Positions 62,501-64,000 of a DNA stretch of 64,000 bases are shown here, piece by piece; the stretch's first letter is position 1; each line of letters begins with the position of its first letter. The position numbers were made by a program, and so were the translations under genes. The notes beneath the pieces were generated by a model. The model was not told the origin of the DNA. It saw only the letters and a program-made list of their open reading frames with translations, and ran no database searches. The stretch comes from Morella rubra (taxonomy: Eukaryota > Streptophyta > Magnoliopsida > Fagales > Myricaceae). The stretch is from NCBI GenBank assembly GCA_003952965.2, contig CM025855.1, positions 6,735,610-6,799,609 on the forward strand. Direction: 5' to 3'.

Positions 62501-63674
62501 GCAATATGAAAAAAACAATAGATAACAATGTAAAGTGTCAATACTCCATAATTGAAGTATACAAAGTATATTTATAAAACTAAAAAAAAAAAAAAAGATG
62601 ATATGACATGCAAAAAAAAATAAAAATTATGTGTTCTGTTTGATAACATTTTTATAGTGTATATTTTATTGGGTTTTATAAAAAATTGTGGAGAGAGATG
62701 TTTTGATATAGTTTTTTTTTAATGAATAAGATGTTTGAGTTCCTGAAAAAATGTGGATGTATATTATTTAATGTAGTTTTATTATTATTATTATTATTAT
62801 TATGAAAAGGTGTTTGAATCTATGAAAAAGTGTTATGTGAACAAATTTCCTTTTGTGACTGTAGAACATTTGGCTCAGACACGCAAACTTCGAGTCTCAC
62901 CAAACAGAGGTCTTTCAAATTTTCAATGCTTTAATAGTTCACTTTCAACCTTTTCTTCAGAGCAGATGAAGGGACAAAATTGGTGGACTGCTCATACATT
63001 TAAAGGAATTATAACAGGAAACAAACACAGAGAGAGGGAGAGATCAACTTGACGAGAAAAATTACATAAACAGAGTATGTATGGGGATTGGTAGAAACAA
63101 AACAACCGACGGCTATTGCTTGCAAGTTGCATGAGTTCCGATCCACTATTTAAAAATTGGCAATATAACCCTTGCCGAACAACATAATTTAATATATTAA
63201 ATTTTATACAAGCAACTCTTCTTCTATATTTATATAGTTAACTAGTAAAGGGTTGCATTTCAATTCTCTGCTCTATGGGGTTGCATCTTTAGCTCCTTAC
63301 CCTCTGGAGAGCATCGTCTTGGATAGCAGCTTTTTACTTTTTTATTCCTTCTTTTAACTCTCTGAGAATCAAAGAGATCAGGCTTACCAAGAGACATGTA
63401 AGTTGAAAGTCACCATCTTTCCCATAAAATAACCATTCCCAGACGGCTTTGTGTATAACTATTCTCAAATAGCTTCCAAAGGTCTTTTCCTTTTTGTCAC
63501 CATTCTCAAATAAGCATTCAGATAACCTTCTCTAAGCTAAAGCGATTGGAAGCTGCTTTTCATTCGAATTAGTTTTCCTTTCGAGAATATCCCGAAAGCT
63601 ACTGCAGAGTGAAGAGTTTGGAGTCTGGACCATTGGAAAAAAACAAAAAACAAAAATAGAAGAGTTTCGATCCT
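59585..63674. other. AT-rich intergenic, no gene recognised
   Basis: About 4 kb between diverging genes, strongly AT-rich from 59.9 to 62.8 kb. A GA run lies near 61757. Short frames have no family motifs. Confidence 0.5.
62778..62803. repeat. (TTA)n microsatellite
   Basis: About eight ATT units in a row. Confidence 0.9.
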
Positions 63675-63680
63675 TATAAA
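63675..63680 (+). promoter_or_regulatory. TATA box of the terminal gene
   Basis: TATAAA, 80 bp before the ATG at 63755. Confidence 0.5.
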
Positions 63681-63754
63681 TTGTGTGTTTTTAGCATTCT
63701 ACTTCACAAATAACAGAGCTTCAAGATAGGGAGGGAAGTGTAGGAGGAAATAGT

Positions 63755-64000
63755 ATGGCGAGGCTTGTTGAGGCGTCAAAGGTTTTCATTATATTTGTGC
63801 TGTGTGTATCCTCACTGTTCCTCCCCTGCTCCCAATCTTCTCCCAGCCTTTTCTATCATCCTGCATCCGGGGACACGAAGCTCACAAAGGAACTTGCACT
63901 ACTAAAGGGAATATTACCATTCGAAACTGCGAGGAAACCCCAAACCATCCCCACAAAAATAAAAGAAAAATGCGCCCGAATGTGCGCAAGATTTTGTTTG
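63755..64000 (+). CDS. Small secreted protein, 3' end outside window
   Basis: An ATG opens a frame of 82 codons with no stop before the window ends. The first 30 residues form a signal peptide (KVFIIFVLCVSSLFLPC core, then SQSSPS). The mature part seen is basic and lacks Trp; it includes FYHPASGDTKLTKELALLKG, a KKP/TIPTKIKEK-like basic stretch and a cysteine cluster (KCARMCARFC) at the edge. A TATA box is well placed. I do not recognise the family; a secreted cysteine-rich peptide or a larger apoplastic protein are both possible. Confidence 0.6.
   Translation, partial: MARLVEASKVFIIFVLCVSSLFLPCSQSSPSLFYHPASGDTKLTKELALLKGILPFETARKPQTIPTKIKEKCARMCARFCL

Noticed and set aside
1..64000. CRISPR arrays, bacterial operons, prophage or tRNA genes
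   Set aside because: The window is plant nuclear DNA. No spaced repeat array was seen, and no cloverleaf with a convincing T-loop was found by eye; tRNAscan-SE would be decisive for tRNAs.

Overview
This window is nuclear DNA from a flowering plant, most likely a eudicot. It is AT-rich, genes are split by GT-AG introns, and the spaces between them hold decayed transposons. Every gene family I can recognise is a land-plant family. I cannot name the species. Exon limits below come from reading splice sites by eye and checking that phase is kept; no transcript was available.

Layout. 1-3.7 kb: 3' half of a broken Ty1/copia retrotransposon. 5.2-5.9 kb (-): LRK10L/WAK-type ectodomain with no kinase. 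6.6-7.8 kb: three foldback elements in a row, one of them a Mutator-type MITE with a perfect 9-bp target duplication. 11.8-14.2 kb (+): DUF1218 membrane protein. 15.6-15.9 kb (-): type 2 lipid-transfer protein. 19.1-20.4 kb (+): reticulon. 21.2-21.6 kb (-): pectinesterase pseudogene. 22.1-23.7 kb (-): PIF-type bHLH factor. 26.8 kb: a tiny Gly/Cys-rich ORF of doubtful status. 29.0-36.6 kb (-): a 12-exon gene joining a CinA-C-like domain to a nucleotidylyltransferase, with several transposons in its introns. 42.7-45.0 kb (+): ZAR1-like LRR receptor kinase. 46.9-47.4 kb: hAT-type element with an 8-bp target duplication. 48.7 kb: LINE RNase H scrap. 49.3-50.4 kb (-): IAA32/34-type Aux/IAA. 52.8-59.6 kb (-): nine-exon alpha/beta hydrolase with a duplicated penultimate exon. 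63.8 kb to the end (+): start of a small secreted protein.

How the genes relate. They form no pathway or operon. The middle of the window does appear to be an old conserved block: the nucleotidylyltransferase gene, the ZAR1-like kinase and the IAA32-like gene look like counterparts of Arabidopsis At2g01220, At2g01210 and At2g01200, which are consecutive there. The points most worth following are the CinA-C plus nucleotidylyltransferase fusion, which may be a pyridine-nucleotide enzyme; the identical 371-bp repeats that give the hydrolase gene two copies of one exon; the Aux/IAA without a degron; and the non-autonomous transposons whose ends and target duplications can still be read.
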